Assembly: GCA_007570785.1 (NCBI GenBank)
Contig: ML664161.1
Location: 9,513,211 to 9,577,210 of the forward strand
DNA from: Antilocapra americana
Lineage: Eukaryota > Chordata > Mammalia > Artiodactyla > Antilocapridae
Direction of reading: 5' to 3'
DNA length: 64,000 nucleotides
The notes under the pieces were generated by a model that did not search any database, was not told the origin of the DNA, and was given only the letters and a program-made list of their open reading frames with translations. Both the position numbers and the translations under genes were made by a program. How positions within the stretch are numbered: the stretch's first letter is position 1; every line of letters begins with the position of its first letter. Shown piece by piece: positions 35,276 to 46,922 of this stretch.

Positions 35276-35726
35276 ATCTACAGGTGTCACAAAGTAGGGT
35301 CACAACTAATAAGGACACTGAAGTGTCTAAACATTCAAGCAGATGGCATTTGACATCTGACAAGAAAATACACACCTCAGAGGATCCTAAGAACACTGCT
35401 GAGGGATTCCTGGGTCATAGTTACCCATACCATGTAGGAATAATTTCTGCTCAGCAACTCATTACTTATCTCATTATCCTAGGTTATTTTTGTAGCCAGT
35501 TTGCTTCAGTTCTGCTTTATGAAGCTGTGGTTGGACATTCAATAAGAAACCCAGAGGCCAGTATTTGGATATACTTTTGGTCCCTGGGTACCTTTGGACT
35601 CATTCACTTCAATTTCATTCAAGATCATAGAGATAGTTTTCCAACAACTATTATTTTCCATAGACACAAAAGTAAGAAAGTTGATGAACTCTCTTGAAGT
35701 AGCAAAGTGTTATCAACTCATTCTGG
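35276..35726. other. intron, unique part
   Basis: A 137-codon plus-strand open frame (35284-35697) covers this part. It is on the opposite strand to the gene, has no recognisable domain, and the clearest explanation is chance. Confidence 0.45.
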
Positions 35727-35940
35727 GGCTTTCCTGGTGGCTCAGTAGTAAAGAATATGCAAGTCAGTGCAGCATACTCAGGAGGTTTGATCCCTGGGTC
35801 AGAAAGATACCCTGGAGCAGGAATTGGCAACCCACTCCAGTATTCTTGCCTGGGAAATCCCATGGACAGAGGACTCAAGTTAGTTACACTTCATGGGGTC
35901 GCAAAGAGTAGGATACGACTTAGCAACTAAACAACAACTG
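35727..35940 (+). mobile_element. Bov-tA SINE
   Basis: GGGGCTTTCCTGGTGGCTCA to CGACTTAGCAACTAAACAAC. A short duplication TCATTCT lies on both sides. Confidence 0.93.
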
Positions 35941-36361
35941 ATTCATTCTAAATAAGACTGAGTTATTCATTAGATGCTAAAAATCTTATTCATTATGATT
36001 TTTAAATCCCCTTTATAGAGACATAAATATTCATGTGTGTACACATTTCTAAGTGGCCAAAATGCCATTTGTAATATGAGAAGAAAATGAGTTAAAAGCG
36101 TTTAAGAAATGCATGATGCCTAGATTGGCCTAACCTTTATTCACAACACATTGGGAGATCTGAATTGGCAACAGGTTTGAAGTGGCAGGTTCCTGACACG
36201 TAGCAGGTTATGGTGGGTATTGCCCCAAAGAACCATGGCACAGACAGATCACCTTCCCAATATCCCACACACCGGCACTGCAAGGTTAACCATGTGCAGA
36301 TGAAGTGAAGTGATACTACGTGGTGATGGTTCTTGGCAGCAAGGCTTCCACAAGAATTCTT
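35941..36361. other. intron, unique part
   Basis: Nothing recognised. Confidence 0.5.
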
Positions 36362-36583
36362 GTGGGCTTCCCTGGTGGCTCAGATGCTAAAAATCTGCCT
36401 ACAGTGCAGGAGACCTGGGTTCAGTCCCTGGGTTGGGAAAACTGCCTGGAGAAGGGAATGGCTACCCACTCAAGTATTCTTGCCTGGAGAATGCTGTGGA
36501 CAGAGGAGCCTGGCAGGGTACAGCCCATGGGGTTGCAAAGAGTTGGACATGACTGAGTGACTAACACTTTCACTTTCTTTCCA
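36362..36583 (+). mobile_element. Bov-tA SINE
   Basis: GGGCTTCCCTGGTGGCTCAG through GGGAATGGCTACCCACTCAA to GACTAACACTTTCACTTTC. Close to family consensus. Confidence 0.96.
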
Positions 36584-36616
36584 CTTCTTGCAAGGGTCTG
36601 ATGATGACAATGATGA

Positions 36617-36618
<2 letters not shown>

Positions 36619-36662
<44 letters not shown>
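36619..36662. repeat. (TG)n microsatellite
   Basis: A long uninterrupted (TG)n run from about 36623 to 36659, followed by a second short run at about 36690. Likely length-variable. Confidence 0.97.
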
Positions 36663-36663
<1 letters not shown>

Positions 36664-36774
36664 CTAATTAGGATGGGGTGGTGAGGCTGTGTGTGTGTGT
36701 CTCTGAAGGAGGTTGCAGTAGAGAGTGAACTGGAGAACAGGACACTAGATTTGCAGTAGAGTCAATGAGATTAC

Positions 36775-37330
36775 TATAAACTAAATATTTGTGTCCACCC
36801 AAAATTTCTAGGCTGAAGCCCTACAGGCCAGTGTGGAGATGGGGCCTTTGGGAGGTAATTAGGGTTAGAGGAAGTGAGGGCTTGCCAGGTGGCACAATGG
36901 TAAAGAAACTGCCTGCCAATTTGGGAGAGGCAGGAGACACAGGAAGATCCCCTGGAGAAAGAAATGGCAACCCACTCTAGTATTCTTGCCTGGAAAACTC
37001 CATGGACAGAGGAGCCTGGCAGACTACAGTCAATGAGGGTGCAAAGAGTTGGACACAACTGAGCAACTGAGCATGCACACGAGATCATGAGAATAGGTAG
37101 GGCCCTGATGATGGGATTAATGCTCTTTTAAGAAGAGACACCACAGACCTTGCTCTGTGCCATGTTAGGATGCAGAGAAAGTAGCTAACTTCAAGGCAAG
37201 AAGAGGGTCTTTGTCAGAACCTGACCTAATCCCAGACTTCTAGCCTCTAGAACTGTCAGAAAATAAACTTCTGTTGTTCAGGTCATCTGATTTATGGTAT
37301 TTTGTGTTACAGCCCAAGATGACTAAGACA
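36775..37330 (+). repeat. MaLR-type (MLT1/MST-like) LTR, split by a SINE
   Basis: The left part reads TTGTGTCCACCCAAAATTTC and GGGGCCTTTGGGAGGTAATT. The right part reads GGCCCTGATGATGGGATTAA, CTTCTAGCCTCTAGAACTGT and GTTACAGCCCAAGATGACTA. This is LTR order, without internal genes. A Bov-tA separates the halves at 36878-37080. Confidence 0.75.
36878..37080 (+). mobile_element. Bov-tA SINE
   Basis: GGGCTTGCCAGGTGGCACAA at the head, AAGAAATGGCAACCCACTC in the body, and CAACTGAGCAACTGAGCATG at the end. It lies inside the LTR above. Confidence 0.92.
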
Positions 37331-39443
37331 GAGATAAATTTTTATTAATAGAAGTATGGGGAGATAATTGAGTGAAACACAGTTGTTAGGAAGGGGAAGT
37401 TACGTGGTAGGAAAATCAGTGAAAGTGTGCTTTTGGATTTGTAACGCATAGAATTAATTACAGATCATGCAAATAGATGAGGGGTTTTATAGCTTTTCTA
37501 AAATGCTGAATAATGTTACTGAGCAGATAAACTGCTGAACAGATGTTAAGTAGCTGTTGGTGATGACCCCCTTGGTTCCCCTTGTAAGGTAAGAACATCA
37601 AATCAATGATGGAATACAAAAAGCCACAAACTGAATTCTTTAACATTTCCAGCTTAAAGATCTTTTGAAAAATGTTTTAAGAGGGGAAATCTGCAGCCTT
37701 TATAGCCTGTTAATGAGACATTCCCTTTATGTACTTTCAATAAAGAGGTTTAAATTTTGTAAAATAGCACAGATTAATTCAGGTCTTATTTTGGGCTTTT
37801 TAAAAAAAGACTGAAAAGTAGAAAAGGCATATTTTCCCTTGGTTGGAAAAAGGGATTAGATAATTTACCTTAAGGGTAAATAAGAATCAAGTGCCAATGT
37901 TTAGATTAGCATCCAATTGATCAGTATGATGTGGAGGAACTAGCTTTCAAAATTCTGAATTCTCGTGTAGGTAACAAAATGGTTATATGCAATTGCCTGA
38001 TATATGAAATAGAGAAGGCACCGTGTTTACTAAAATTTTGTTACTCATTTGAAGCAAGAAACTCAGTGCAATCTTCAATTAGATATCAAGACACCACATA
38101 AAAAAAGGATCTTTAAAAAGATACTAACCTAATAAATGTTGGCAACTGCAAAGTATAAGTTTAAAATTAATGTTTTGAAATATAAAAGGATTAAAATCAT
38201 TAGTTAACCTTTGGTTGGTTTTGCAAAGGAGATTCACTGTGGAAGTTTCTAAAATCTTCCAGTATTTGCAGTATTTACGTGTAAACTTTGTATAGTTCTA
38301 GAATTGTTTGATATTTGTATGCTGAACAAATATAAAAGACTCATATACCTACATTCAGTTGGGTGCCTCTAATAAAATCCAATATTGGCAAGATCCGCTT
38401 CCCCATTGTCTCCATGTGTCTCACTGTGTCTTCTCTGGTCAGCAGACCGAAGGGAGTTTTATGTTCTAAAAATTGTAACAATAAACTTTTATACTATTTT
38501 TTGCCAGACATCCATTTCAAAATGCTTTTCTTAGCAAGCTATAACAGACATCTCAATATTAATAGATATGAAATCTTCAGTACAGGAATGAGTCCCATCT
38601 CAAAGACCGCAAGTATCACAATGAAAGATCTATGAGAAGAAAGGCAGAGGTGTGCCCTTTGGAGACTATCATTTATTCCTTTTGCTGTGTTTCCTGATTG
38701 AGATCTAAGGGACAGCCTATAACAATTCACCTCTCTCTGCAGAGTATGCTTTTCCTGAGTTGTTAAAAAAAAGGTTGTCATAAATGTGTCTGATTCTTGT
38801 CTTGTTTCTCCCAGGTATTATTCAAGTGTGCAGATCCCATTGACTTTGAATGTAGCTTGAAGTTGAGATAAGCCTCGGATGATGGAGTGCCAGACAAAAC
38901 ACAAATCCTTAATTATGTGAGTAGAGTTGAAGGGATAAATTCAGCCTGGTCATGAATTTAGCCCTCAAGTCTGAGACTTCAACTCTACATGAATATTTTC
39001 TTGATTTTTGAAAGTTTTCAACTAGAATTACTGAGCACCACTTAACTAGAAAACTCTTTAGGAGAGCTGAGGTCTTGGTTAATTACAAAAGAAAAGAGTG
39101 GAACAGATATTAATATAATGGCAGATAATCCAAGTGATTTAAGGGGGTCATTGTCTATACTTTTGATTTCATGTGGTAGTTTTGTTGCATAATTTTCTTC
39201 TATGTTTGCTAATTGATGGTGACAAAAGCTTGTATGTATTCTGTAAGTGCCCCATGATTAGGCACTGGTGATAGTGTGATTGGGGTGAGATGGTTGGCAT
39301 GAGGGAGGTTGGTGCTCTTGGGGAACCAGAATTCCAGGTGTTGTTGACTAACCCACAAAGAAGACTGGAAGGAGTTAAGAATGACCCAACAAATGTTTTG
39401 GTGCCCAGGCCCTACTATATGCTAGGCTTAAAATGAATAAAGC
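37331..39443. other. intron, unique part
   Basis: About 2.1 kb of AT-rich sequence with no recognised repeat. Near 39400-39440 the text CCCTACTATATGCTAGGC recalls an inverted L2 tail, too short to call. Confidence 0.45.
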
Positions 39444-39480
39444 TTAATGAATAATGCCCATTATTCATTAATGAATAATG
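39444..39480. repeat. 13-bp inverted repeat plus a third direct copy
   Basis: TTAATGAATAATG (39444-39456), two bases, its exact reverse complement (39459-39471), then the same unit again directly (39468-39480). In the minus-strand transcript this would fold 50-86 nt downstream of exon B's donor. Confidence 0.85.
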
Positions 39481-39529
39481 AATTGTGCCTTAAAACAGTA
39501 TTGAAACATAACAAGTCCAGGTGAGTTAC

Positions 39530-39676
39530 CTGTAAATGTTGGTAATTTCCTACTTGACACTTTTTCCAAAAACTTTCCATCTTCTTTGTTTTTGAACCCG
39601 AGAGTCAAAAGATACTGTTGAGGAGGAAAAGATGACCAATCAACTGTCTGAGGCAACACATGGAGTCCTTGAAAGT
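39530..39676 (-). CDS. internal exon B of the same unidentified gene
   Basis: This 147-nt exon follows a very strong acceptor, a run of T and C ending TTTTTTTCAG, and ends at ACATTTACAG|GTAACT. Two bases complete an Asp codon with exon A, 48 full codons follow, and one G is left for exon C. The peptide starts DFQGLHVLPQTVDW, contains the segment FPPQQYLLTLGF, and ends RKLPTFT. The hydrophobic and aromatic middle suggests a folded beta-containing domain, which is inference only. The intron separating it from exon A is about 18.2 kb. A 13-bp inverted repeat lies 50-86 nt downstream of the donor (39444-39480). No family is recognised. Confidence 0.75.
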
Positions 39677-40335
39677 CTGAAAAAAAAGAAAAAAGAACAA
39701 AAGAATTTATCATTTTATTGTTTTCAGGGTATTTTTTCCCCCTAGATTCCAAAAATTATACTTGGAAAAAGGGATAAATACAAAAATTAAAGATACAAAG
39801 TAAAAGTATGTGCATCAAAAGGTCAAATAGAAGATATGTCAAAATTGTACTTTTTTATTCATATTTTTCTTAAAATATAAGCAAACACAAGGGATAGCAA
39901 TAAAATACAGCTAGGTTATTTGGTCCTCATTTGCCATTTTCAATATAACACAAAACTTTCCACAGGCTTGCAGGCTTGATATTTTTCTGTGTGACACTTT
40001 TCAAGAGAATTTGGTTTTTCTGTTCACAGTTTAAGAAAATAATATTATATGAAAGGAAAGAGAAAAATTACCAAGTAAGAAATAAAATATAAAGCTAATT
40101 AATTTAGTTGCTATTCCTCCTATAGCTGAAAGAAATTTAAAATGATAAATGTACTGACTTTTGTAATTAGACTCAATTTTTATAATTACTTTTGTAATTA
40201 GATTTAGAAATAATTCAAGTGTCAAGAAAGTGGTTCTAAAACAAAGTCTGTTCTTAATGACCACAAGAACTAATATTTACTTAGTAATTATTTTCAACCT
40301 TCCCTTGTTCTAAATATTTTGTGTTCATTCTATTA
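39677..40335. other. intron between exons A and B, AT-rich
   Basis: No repeat or gene recognised. The small minus-strand frame at 40031-40264 is low-complexity and AT-rich. Confidence 0.5.
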
Positions 40336-40578
40336 ATATTGTGTTAGTTTCATGTGTATAGAAAAGTGATTCAGATATATATATGTATACATATTTTTTC
40401 AGATTATTTTCCATCATAGGTTATTAAAAGATACTGAATATGGTTCCCTGTGCTGTATAGTAAATCCTTGTTGCCTATCTATTTTATATGTAATAGTTTG
40501 TATCTGTTAATCCTATGCTCCAATTTATCCCTCTCTTCCTTCCCTTTCCACTTTGGTAATCATGTTTGTTTTGTGTGT
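40336..40578 (-). repeat. L1 3' end fragment, old
   Basis: Inverted L1 3' UTR: TTAGTTTCATGTGTATAGAA, GGTTCCCTGTGCTGTATAGT, AATCCTTGTTGCCTATCTAT. Confidence 0.75.
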
Positions 40579-40781
40579 GCATGTTCAGTCATGTCTCTTT
40601 GAGAGCCAGTGGGCTGTAGCCCACCAGGCTCCTCTCTCCATGGGATTTCCTAAGCAAGAATACTAGAGTGGGTTACCATTTCCTGCTCCAGGGCATGCTC
40701 CTGACCCAGGGATTGAACCTATGTCTCTTGCGTCTCCTGCATTGGCAGGCAGATTCTTTACCACATGCCACCTGAGAAGCC
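40579..40781 (-). mobile_element. Bov-tA SINE
   Basis: The inverted element: TTCAGTCATGTCTCTTTGAG to the head CCACATGCCACCTGAGAAGC. A perfect 14-bp duplication (TTTGTTTTGTGTGT at 40565-40578 and 40782-40795) flanks it. Confidence 0.96.
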
Positions 40782-40795
40782 TTTGTTTTGTGTGT

Positions 40796-40985
40796 ATCCT
40801 CTGAATCCTCAAGATAACTTTACAACATTGTAAAGTTGTTATCCTCCTGTTATAAACAGGAGGTTGAGGTACACAGATAGGAAGTGAATTGTCTGGAAAC
40901 ACAGCTTGTAAGTGGACAAAGCAACAGTGGGCAGTCTGACTGTGGAGACCATGGGCCTAACCACTGCCCTCTGCAGTCTGCTTGC
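40796..40985 (-). repeat. MIR SINE
   Basis: Inverted MIR: CTGAATCCTCAAGATAACTT, GTTATCCTCCTGTTATAAAC, AACACAGCTTGTAAGTGGAC, CCTAACCACTGCCCTCTGC. Confidence 0.85.
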
Positions 40986-41789
40986 TTGGCTTTGGGTTAC
41001 TTTTGGGACAGGGACAGATGTTAGCCATGGGGTCTTGGAGGCCAAAGTTACTTCATTCATTTCCAGTCTGAGTAATAATGCTTTAGTTATTACGATAGAC
41101 TTCTCAAACAAAGGATAATGAACAGATTTTAATGAGCCCTCCCTGCTTTACACTGCCAGGGAGGGAAAGAGATGAAATTCCAAATATCCTTGAATGATGA
41201 TTTAGATGACAATTTTTAATCTAGAATCAGAACTCAAATGGCAATAGTTCAAATATAGTCTTTGCTATTTATAGTATTTCTTTTAGAAATAATAGACACA
41301 GTAAGCCATTAGTGTTTTTATCTGCATTTTCTGACTCCTCCATCCTCCTTTTGAGCTGTAAAGCACTTTCTTCAAACTAAAATTTACTGAGAAGCCCACT
41401 ATTTAAAGTCAGTAAAGGTAGAGGTTTTCCATTAGGAGCCTGAATCAGTGACCACTGACCCTCATTGCTGTACCCCGTTTTATTTCCCTCACACAGTAGC
41501 CATCTTGAAACCTCCCCTTCCCCACCACCAGAGGCCCAGTTTTTTAAAGCACAGTTTGGAAAACACTGCTGTAAGCTATGTGGCACATTTTGGTTAAGTA
41601 AATAGCATATGGCTGTCAAATAGAGTTAACATGTAGGCTGATAATTAAAAGAAGATATTACAAAATATCTTGTAAACACAAGCACAGAAGAAAACTATAT
41701 TAAACATGATTTAGTCTTGGGTGACTCAGGATCTGATAACCACTCAGTAATATTGAAGACTGACAATTATATGGCCCGTCTTCTTTGTC
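40986..41789. other. intron, unique part
   Basis: Nothing recognised. Open frames at 40839-41118 on both strands overlap the MIR. Confidence 0.5.
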
Positions 41790-41975
41790 CTACACAATAT
41801 CCCGATTATTCTTCTCGCTCAATGACCACATAGGGCAGGACATATTATGCTCACCTTACAAATGACCAAACTGGAGCTTCAAGAAGTTACAAACTTACCC
41901 AAGACCATACAGCAAATGGAGGGACCGGAATTGAGAGTCAGACAGCTGGACATCAGAGCACAGGGCTTAACTCTC
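41790..41975 (-). repeat. MIR SINE
   Basis: Inverted MIR: CATTATGCTCACCTTACAAA, AGTTACAAACTTACCCAAGA, ACCATACAGCAAATGGAGG, GACATCAGAGCACAGGGCTT. Confidence 0.85.
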
Positions 41976-42402
41976 AAAATGACCCACTGATAACTATCAT
42001 CACTTTGACAATCAATGGGAAGCAAGTTACAGAAGCAGGGCAATGCCAATATGTAGATGGCTTTACCAGACCCAATTCTAGATTGGACACTTCCTTACTC
42101 TATCTAGAAAAGTACAACAAAGGCTCAAGGGTTCATAACTTTTTAAGCGCTTTAAATGCAAATTACAGTATGAGATGCTTCTTTAGTTGGTGTTTGAATT
42201 CCAAACTCTTTTTAAAATGATGGCTCATTTCTGTAAACAAGGTAAAATGTGATTTCTGCATTTGCAGAAAATTTCTTTGCCTTTGAAATCTCCTGCAGAC
42301 ATTCACAGACACACCCAAGAGTTTACCTGTTTTACTGAAGTTGCCAATCATCCAATCACGTGAAAAGGCAGCTAAGTAAAAATAAAAATGGATACTAGTT
42401 CG
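41976..42402. other. intron, unique part
   Basis: Nothing recognised. Confidence 0.5.
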
Positions 42403-42526
42403 AGCTGTGTGCTCAGTCATGTCCGACTTTTTGCAACTTCATGGAGTTGCAAAAAGTAGCCTGTCAGGCTTCTCTGTCCATGGAATCTTCCAGGCAAGAA
42501 TACTGGAGTGGGTTGCCATTTCCTCA
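42403..42526 (-). mobile_element. partial Bov-tA/BovB-tail SINE with an internal hairpin
   Basis: It begins with the inverted SINE end GTGTGCTCAGTCATGTCCGA and breaks off after CTGGAGTGGGTTGCCATTTC, so it lacks the tRNA-like part. At 42426-42457 the family text is replaced by a perfect 13-bp stem, 6-base loop and 13-bp stem. Confidence 0.9.
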
Positions 42527-44289
42527 TCATTCTGATAAATGGTCATAACTTGGTTTTTTGGATTGCTATTATTCTTTTGCACTCTCTAAGAGACAGCATT
42601 TCTAAGTTGCTGGCTTTTCCAGGAACTAGCATACTCTGGAAGTGGAGGGTAGGGGAAGGTGTGTGTTCCCTAGCTATGGTTTGCTCTTGTGTCTGATTTT
42701 GCTTCCTGACTTAGAATGCCCCAGGGCCTTCTGGTCATACCAGCGATGAAGTCTGGGACCACTCTTTGGAGAGAGTCTTGGCTTTCTGGGTAACTCCAGA
42801 GACCCCCTGAATGAATGTGTTTAGGTTGCGCTGTGCATGGGCTAGTATTTGAGGTGAGTTGCAGGAGGCATCTTGAGATCTGGCATTTTCTGATATGTCT
42901 CTATTGCCAGAAACAGCCAATGTTTGCAGGGTCTGTTACATAAATAGAATAAAGAATGAGAGGTTGATCTCTTCTTGTTCTTAATTATTTGATTGATAAA
43001 GAGTGGCAGTGGTTAGATCAACTAGAGAAACTACTATTAGCACTATACCTAATTTATTATAAAATATATTTGCAAAAAGGTATTTTCTATTCCTTTTGGT
43101 GCTGTATGTTTCATTTTGTTCAATCCATTGTTCAATTCTAGTTGAAGTTTTGAAATGTGAGAGGCCTCTATAAACATACTGCTAAATCAAAAACTATTTT
43201 TAAAGTATCATTTTTATTCCATTTGTATGCAGAGTAAATTGCAGTTGTGTGAACATTTAGCCTAGCAGGTGGTCTATGACCCAAAATGACAACATATTTC
43301 CAGATGTTAAATCTCATGTAACATTAATTTGAGCGCTAATTGTTCTCGGTTTTATGCTCATAAACCTCTACCTACGTCCGAAAAGCTCTGAGCCTCTGAT
43401 GGGTATGAAAATTAACCAGACTATATTGTCCTTTGGTAGGAAAGTTGAATTGATTAAAGATGTCTTCTTTGCTCCTGTCATGTCAGATGAAAACTTGGGA
43501 GAAATAATCCCCTTAAGGCATTCCTTCACAATTTATCACAATTACAGATGAAATTTAGATGACTAGGATCAGAACTATTATTAAAATATCAGTTTGCAGG
43601 CATGACACAGTTCCAAAGTTTTACCATTAGGGAAGCAGATGTTTTTAAAAAAAATACTAAAGATAGATTACACAAACTTAGTTTCTTGTAGAAACATGGT
43701 CTTTTAATTCTTTGGCCTCCAAGTGAAAGATGTCCAACTCTCAGCAAAAGAGGGTAATGTTTGCCCTTTATGAAGAACCTTTTATTGTACCTCAGGAGGC
43801 TGGAACTGACTGGCAGGCACTCAAGTCATTCTTGTTCTTTGACCTTCTGTATGTTCCCTCCTTTCTCTCTGAAGTCACCTTCCTGAAACTCAGTGACAGT
43901 TTCTGTCTCTCTGTCCCTCTCTTTGCCTTTCTGTCTGTCTGTGTCTCCCATTCTCTCCTACCCACATGCCTATTGCTTCCCCTTCCTCCCTCTCTCTTCT
44001 ATGCTGTCTCTGGCTTACTGATATTTTGTTCATATGAATGCTCTTGGGGAAATTTGTCTATTCTTGTGGCATTAGCTACTACTTCTAATCAGAAGACTGG
44101 GAAATCCAAAGCCATAGTCTCATCTGCAAAACTTCACACATCACATTTCCCAGTGCCTACTGGGACATTGCCTGCCATTTGCTCACCATTACAAATGTTA
44201 CCTCACAAACAGTAGGTATATGCCTTGAAAGTGATTTTTTAAATCTCCCCAACATCCCTCTCACCTTCTTTTCACCGGTATATTGTAGG
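42527..44289. other. intron, unique part with a CT-rich tract
   Basis: About 1.8 kb with no recognised repeat. A CT-rich stretch lies at about 43898-44005. The 161-codon plus-strand frame at 43730-44215 runs through it, so its product is low-complexity and I do not call it a gene. Confidence 0.5.
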
Positions 44290-44830
44290 AATGGCCATTG
44301 TTCACACAATTATTTTGGCTTAAAATTTTGAAGCCATTGGTGACTTTTCTTTCCTCTTGTACCCTGACATTTAGTGAATCTCAAAAGCTCATTAAATCTG
44401 CCCACTGTAATACAACTCATATTAACTCCTTTCTTTGCATTATCAGTGCTAGCACACTGGTTAAATTTCTGATCACATAGCACCTGGATTACAGAAAAAG
44501 TTTCCCAACAAGCCTTGCTACCACCGGTAACATTTCATACCGATATATCTCCACAACACCAGCCAGTGACTTTTCCTGAAATGTCACCAATATCACCTTT
44601 GTCATTGTCACATCCTTCCTCAGGAATTTCAGTGCTTCTTTCCCGGTACTCAAGGATCTCAATTGTGTGCATGTGTTTCACAATCTATACTTCATTCCTA
44701 TGTTTTCTCCAATATAAATCTTTCTCATCAACTCTGCTTTTACTAACTTGTAGCAGCCTGTGGTCATCCTGCCTTTGAATTTTTCTTTGTGCTTTAACAC
44801 CTGAAACAATTTCCTATTCTCTCAATATTT
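44290..44830 (+). repeat. L2 LINE, internal to 3' part
   Basis: The text follows the end of L2 ORF2: GCTCATTAAATCTGCCCACT, CTTTCTTTGCATTATCAGTG, CACCTGGATTACAGAAAAAG, then a later cysteine/proline-poor 3' part. Diverged. The family is assigned from the overall pattern. Confidence 0.55.
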
Positions 44831-44884
44831 CTTTTATTCAGTCAATCACTATCCTTCCAGATGTGCCTAATTTAAGTCCCACCT

Positions 44885-45090
44885 AGTCCACTGGTGGCTC
44901 AGTAGTAAAGAACCTGCCTGCCAATGCAGGAGATGTGGGTTTGATCCCTGAGTTGGGAAGATCCACTGGAGAAGGAATTAGCAACTCATTCCAGTATTCT
45001 CATTTGGAAAATTCTGTGGACAGAGGAGTCTGGTGGACTACAGTCCATGGGGCCGCAAGAGTCAGACACAACTTAGCAACTAAAACAAAA
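44885..45090 (+). mobile_element. Bov-tA SINE
   Basis: GTCCACTGGTGGCTCAGTAG to GACACAACTTAGCAACTAAA, with GCCTGCCAATGCAGGAGATG in the tRNA-like part. Confidence 0.94.
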
Positions 45091-45388
45091 GTCCATAAAG
45101 GGCTTCCTGAGAACTTCAGAACTTGTTCCCAAACTCTTAAAGAACACCTAGACCATTTATTCCAGAGTGAATCTCCTCATGTTTAATGGGGCTCATCACT
45201 CCAAGAAGTTTTAATCCTCTTGAAAATAACATCTTCAAGTTATCTTCATTCCCCAAGAATTAGTAGGTGCTCAGTCAATACTTGAATTGAATCTAAAAAA
45301 AAAAAAAAACTTTCCTCAATCCTGTAATTTTAATGCTACAAGTAAGACTGCAATTTCAAAAAAATCAAAGCTAATTAAGTTCAGAGCA
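45091..45388. other. intron, unique part with an A-run
   Basis: A poly(A) run of about 15 lies at 45296-45310. No recognised element. Confidence 0.5.
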
Positions 45389-46922
45389 TCTGAACATGAT
45401 GGTGCGATCACTCACCTAGAGCCAGAAACCCTGGAATGCAAAGTCAGGTGGGTTTTAGGAAGCATCCCTACAAACAAAGCTAGTGGAGGTGATGGAATTC
45501 CAGCTGAGCTATTTCAAATCCTAAAGATGATGCTGCTAAAGTGTTGCACTCAATATGCCAGCAAATTTGGAAAACTCAGCAGTGGCCACAGGATTGGAAA
45601 AGGTCAGTTTTCATTCCAATCCCAAAGAAAGCCAATGCTAAAGAATGTTCAAACTGCTACACAGTTGCACTCATCTCATATGTCAGCAAAGTAATGCTCA
45701 AAATTCTCCAAGCTAGGCTTCAACAATACGTGAACTGAGAAATTCCAGATGTTCATGCTGGATTTAGAAAATGCAGAGGAATAGAGATCAAATTGCCAAC
45801 ATCCATTGACCATAGAAAAAGCAAGAGAGTTCCAGAAAAATATCTATTTCTGCTTCATTGACTATGCTAAAGCCTTTGACTGTGTGGATCACAACAAACT
45901 GTGGAAAATTCTTTGAGTTGGCAATACCAGACCACCTGACCTGCTTCCTGAGAAATCTGTATGCAGGTCAAGAAGCAACAGTTAGAACTGGACATGGAAC
46001 AACAGACTGGTTCCAGATTGGGAAAGGAGTATGTCAAGGCTATATATTGTCACCCTGCTTCCTTAACTTCTATGCAGAGTACATCATACAAAATGCCAGG
46101 CTGGATGAAGCACAAGGTGGAATCAAGATTGCCAGGAGAAATATCAATAACCTCAGATATGCAGATGACACCACCCTTATGGCAGAAAGTGAAGAGGAAC
46201 TAAAGTGCCTCTTGAAAGTGAAAGAGGAGAGTAAAAAATCTGGCTTAAAACTCAAAATTCAGAAAAAGGTGATCATGGCATCTGGTCCCATCACTTCATG
46301 GCAAATAGATGGGGAAACACTGGCAAACATTTTTCTTGGGCTCCAAAATCACTGCGGACTGTGAATACAGCCATGAAATAAAAAGACACTTACTCCTTGG
46401 AAGAAAAGCTATGACTAACCTAGATAGCATGCTGAAAAGCAGAAACATTACTTTGCCAACAAAGATCCATCTAATCAAAGCTGTGGTTTTTCTGGTAGTC
46501 ATGTATGGATGTGAGAGTTGAACCATAAAGAAAGCTGAGCACTGAAGAACTGATACTTTTGAACTGTGGAGTTGGAGAAGACTCCTGAGAGTCCTTTGGA
46601 CTGCAAGAATATCAAGCCAGTCCATCCTAAGGGAAATCAGTCCTGAATATGCATTGGAAGGACTGATGCTGAAGTTGAAACTCCAATATTTTGGCCACCT
46701 GATGCAAAGAAGTGACTCATTGGAAAAGACCCTGATGGTAGGAAAGATTGAAGGCAGGAGGAGAAGGGGATGACAGAGGATGAAATGGTTGGATGGTATC
46801 ATGGACTCAATGGACATGAGTTTGGGTAAATTCCAGGAGTTGGTGATGGACAGTGAGACCTGGCATGCTGCAGTCCATGGGGTTGCCAAGAGTTGGACCT
46901 GACAGAGTGACTGAACCAAACT
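45389..46922 (+). mobile_element. BovB LINE, 5'-truncated, broken
   Basis: It enters at CATGATGGTGCGATCACTCA, covers the RT domain and the C-terminal part, and ends with GACAGAGTGACTGAACCAAA. It lies in the intron between exons A and B, opposite in orientation to the gene. Near-edges TAATTAAG (about 45371) and TAATTTAG (about 46929) could be a degraded target duplication. Several frameshifts and stops break the ORF. Confidence 0.95.
45858..46364 (+). pseudogene. BovB ORF2 fragment with YADD box
   Basis: A 168-codon open piece with FLRNLYAGQEATVRTGHGTT, then the QGYILSPC motif (family: QGCILSP) and the catalytic YADD box at 46158-46169. A separate open piece upstream (45287-45694) carries the TNKASGGDGIPAELFQIL part in another frame. 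The frame breaks near 45530 and again after 46320. Confidence 0.88.

Noticed and set aside
35284..35697. 137-codon plus-strand open frame with a hydrophobic middle
   Set aside because: Intronic, opposite strand, no recognisable domain and no splice sites fitting the frame.
43730..44215. 161-codon plus-strand open frame
   Set aside because: Much of it is a CT-rich tract giving a low-complexity product; it has no splice context and is opposite to the gene.
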